Source: Anaerolineae bacterium (lineage in GTDB: Bacteria; Chloroflexota; Anaerolineae; JAFGEY01). From it: 5,115 nucleotides of DNA. The number at the start of each line of letters is the position of its first letter. The first letter of the stretch is position 1. The notes under the pieces were generated by a model. That model ran no database searches and had not been told where the DNA came from. It worked only from the letters and a program-made list of their open reading frames with translations. This document shows positions 4,831 through 5,115 of this stretch, one piece after another. The translations under genes were made by a program, and so were the position numbers. The stretch is taken from positions 1 to 5,115 of the forward strand of contig JAFGJF010000157.1 in assembly GCA_016929205.1 (NCBI GenBank). The letters run 5' to 3'.

Positions 4831-5115
4831 CTATACCTGACGTAAAACTGGCGTTTTCCCGATATCGTGCGCAAATCCCGACACGAAACTGAGCACAAGC
4901 AGACCCAACCCACCAAAGACAAACACCCAACAGATCGCCAAGAGAGTATCGGGATCCTGCACACTGGCAACAAATCTCTAGACGGCGATTTCAAGCCCGA
5001 TCAGAAAAAGAGATCGAATTTGATGAGGAACTCATCTTTCGCTCATTTTCTGAGCACTATGGCGGAATTGGCTGAACCGGCAACGCTAAATTCTCATAGA
5101 TAGAGACTGGCAATC
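4831..5115 (-). pseudogene. Decayed 3' part of a fourth DUF4386-like paralog
   Basis: No intact gene covers this stretch, but conceptual translation shows paralog-like pieces in two frames. From 5114 to 5046 the frame reads ASLYL, stop, then VAGSANSAIVLRK (5084-5046), which lines up with VLAGLIISVVMLRS of the gene at 3949-4770. A TGA follows at 5045-5043. In another frame, 5031-4834 gives LFLIGLEIAV, a TAG (4980-4978), then FVASVQDPDT, a hydrophobic helix and GFAHDIGK before TAG at 4833-4831. These match FEILASFVWTPDN and LFRLARDISK of the intact paralogs in order and approximate spacing. The segment between the two frames is about 10 nt shorter than in the intact gene, explaining the frame change. 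Similarity was judged by eye and is modest, so a coincidental match is not excluded. The 5' part lies beyond the window. Confidence 0.55.
4863..4878. repeat. Repeated element TATCGTGYGCAAATCC, copy 1
   Basis: Plus-strand TATCGTGCGCAAATCC with TTTT five bases before it, matching the copy at 1361-1376. It falls in the stretch encoding GFAHDI of the decayed paralog, 93 nt upstream of the GTG at 4770. Confidence 0.4.

Noticed and set aside
4831..4860. Promoter with TATAGT at 4836-4831
   Set aside because: The -10-like hexamer is good, but the sequence 17 nt upstream (GAAAAC) is a poor -35, so I do not list it as a feature.
4661..4930. 89-aa minus-strand frame rich in Cys and Arg across the operon leader
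   Set aside because: Overlaps the well-supported start of the gene at 4770 in another frame and has the composition of an out-of-frame translation.
5022..5036. GATGAG-GAA-CTCATC inverted repeat as a terminator
   Set aside because: Six-base, AT-containing stem with no following T tract on either strand; it sits inside the decayed gene and is probably incidental.
4867..5103. 78-aa plus-strand open frame
   Set aside because: Polar, low-complexity composition with no family resemblance or ribosome site, and it lies antisense to the recognisable paralog remnant.
5057..5115. C-terminus of an upstream gene ending at TAG 5059-5057
   Set aside because: Only about 18 proline-rich codons are visible and the competing frame matches the paralog helix better.

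Overview
The window carries seven genes, all on the minus strand, so transcription runs from about 4770 down to 1. Base composition is moderately GC-rich with AT-richer intergenic stretches. Strong AAAGGAG-type ribosome sites and frequent GTG/TTG starts mark it as bacterial. The gene content (flavodoxins of the Chloroflexota/Firmicutes type, six-helix membrane proteins with an S-x-Q-Y-A-x-A-T-T signature) makes me favour a Chloroflexota (Anaerolineae-like) genome. That assignment is an inference from protein style, with no phylogenetic marker in the window.

Layout in transcription order: (1) 5115-4831, decayed 3' part of a DUF4386-like membrane-protein gene, broken by stops and at least one frameshift. 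(2) 4830-4771, leader with a GAAC/GTTC inverted-repeat cluster and a strong ribosome site. (3) 4770-3949, 3956-3225 and 2762-2040, three intact paralogous integral-membrane proteins of 273, 243 and 240 aa. (4) 3223-2846, a 125-aa four-helix membrane protein inserted between the second and third paralogs. (5) 1998-1483, a HemG-like flavodoxin-domain protein. (6) 1335-859, a second, different flavodoxin-family protein. (7) about 824 to beyond base 1, an MFS transporter whose C-terminal third lies outside the window.

The first three intact genes are tightly packed (8-nt overlap, then a 1-nt gap) with each ribosome site inside the end of the preceding gene, so translational coupling is likely. 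Gaps grow downstream (83, 41, 147 and about 34 nt), and the flavodoxin and MFS genes may have extra promoters. A working idea, not proven by sequence, is a membrane module in which FMN-binding flavodoxins serve as soluble electron carriers for small membrane proteins. The co-orientation could instead be coincidental.

The most notable features are the paralog expansion with one degenerate copy, a 16-base element repeated upstream of three genes, and the small membrane protein with histidines placed at helix ends. No RNA genes, insertion sequences, CRISPR arrays or replication origins were recognised.
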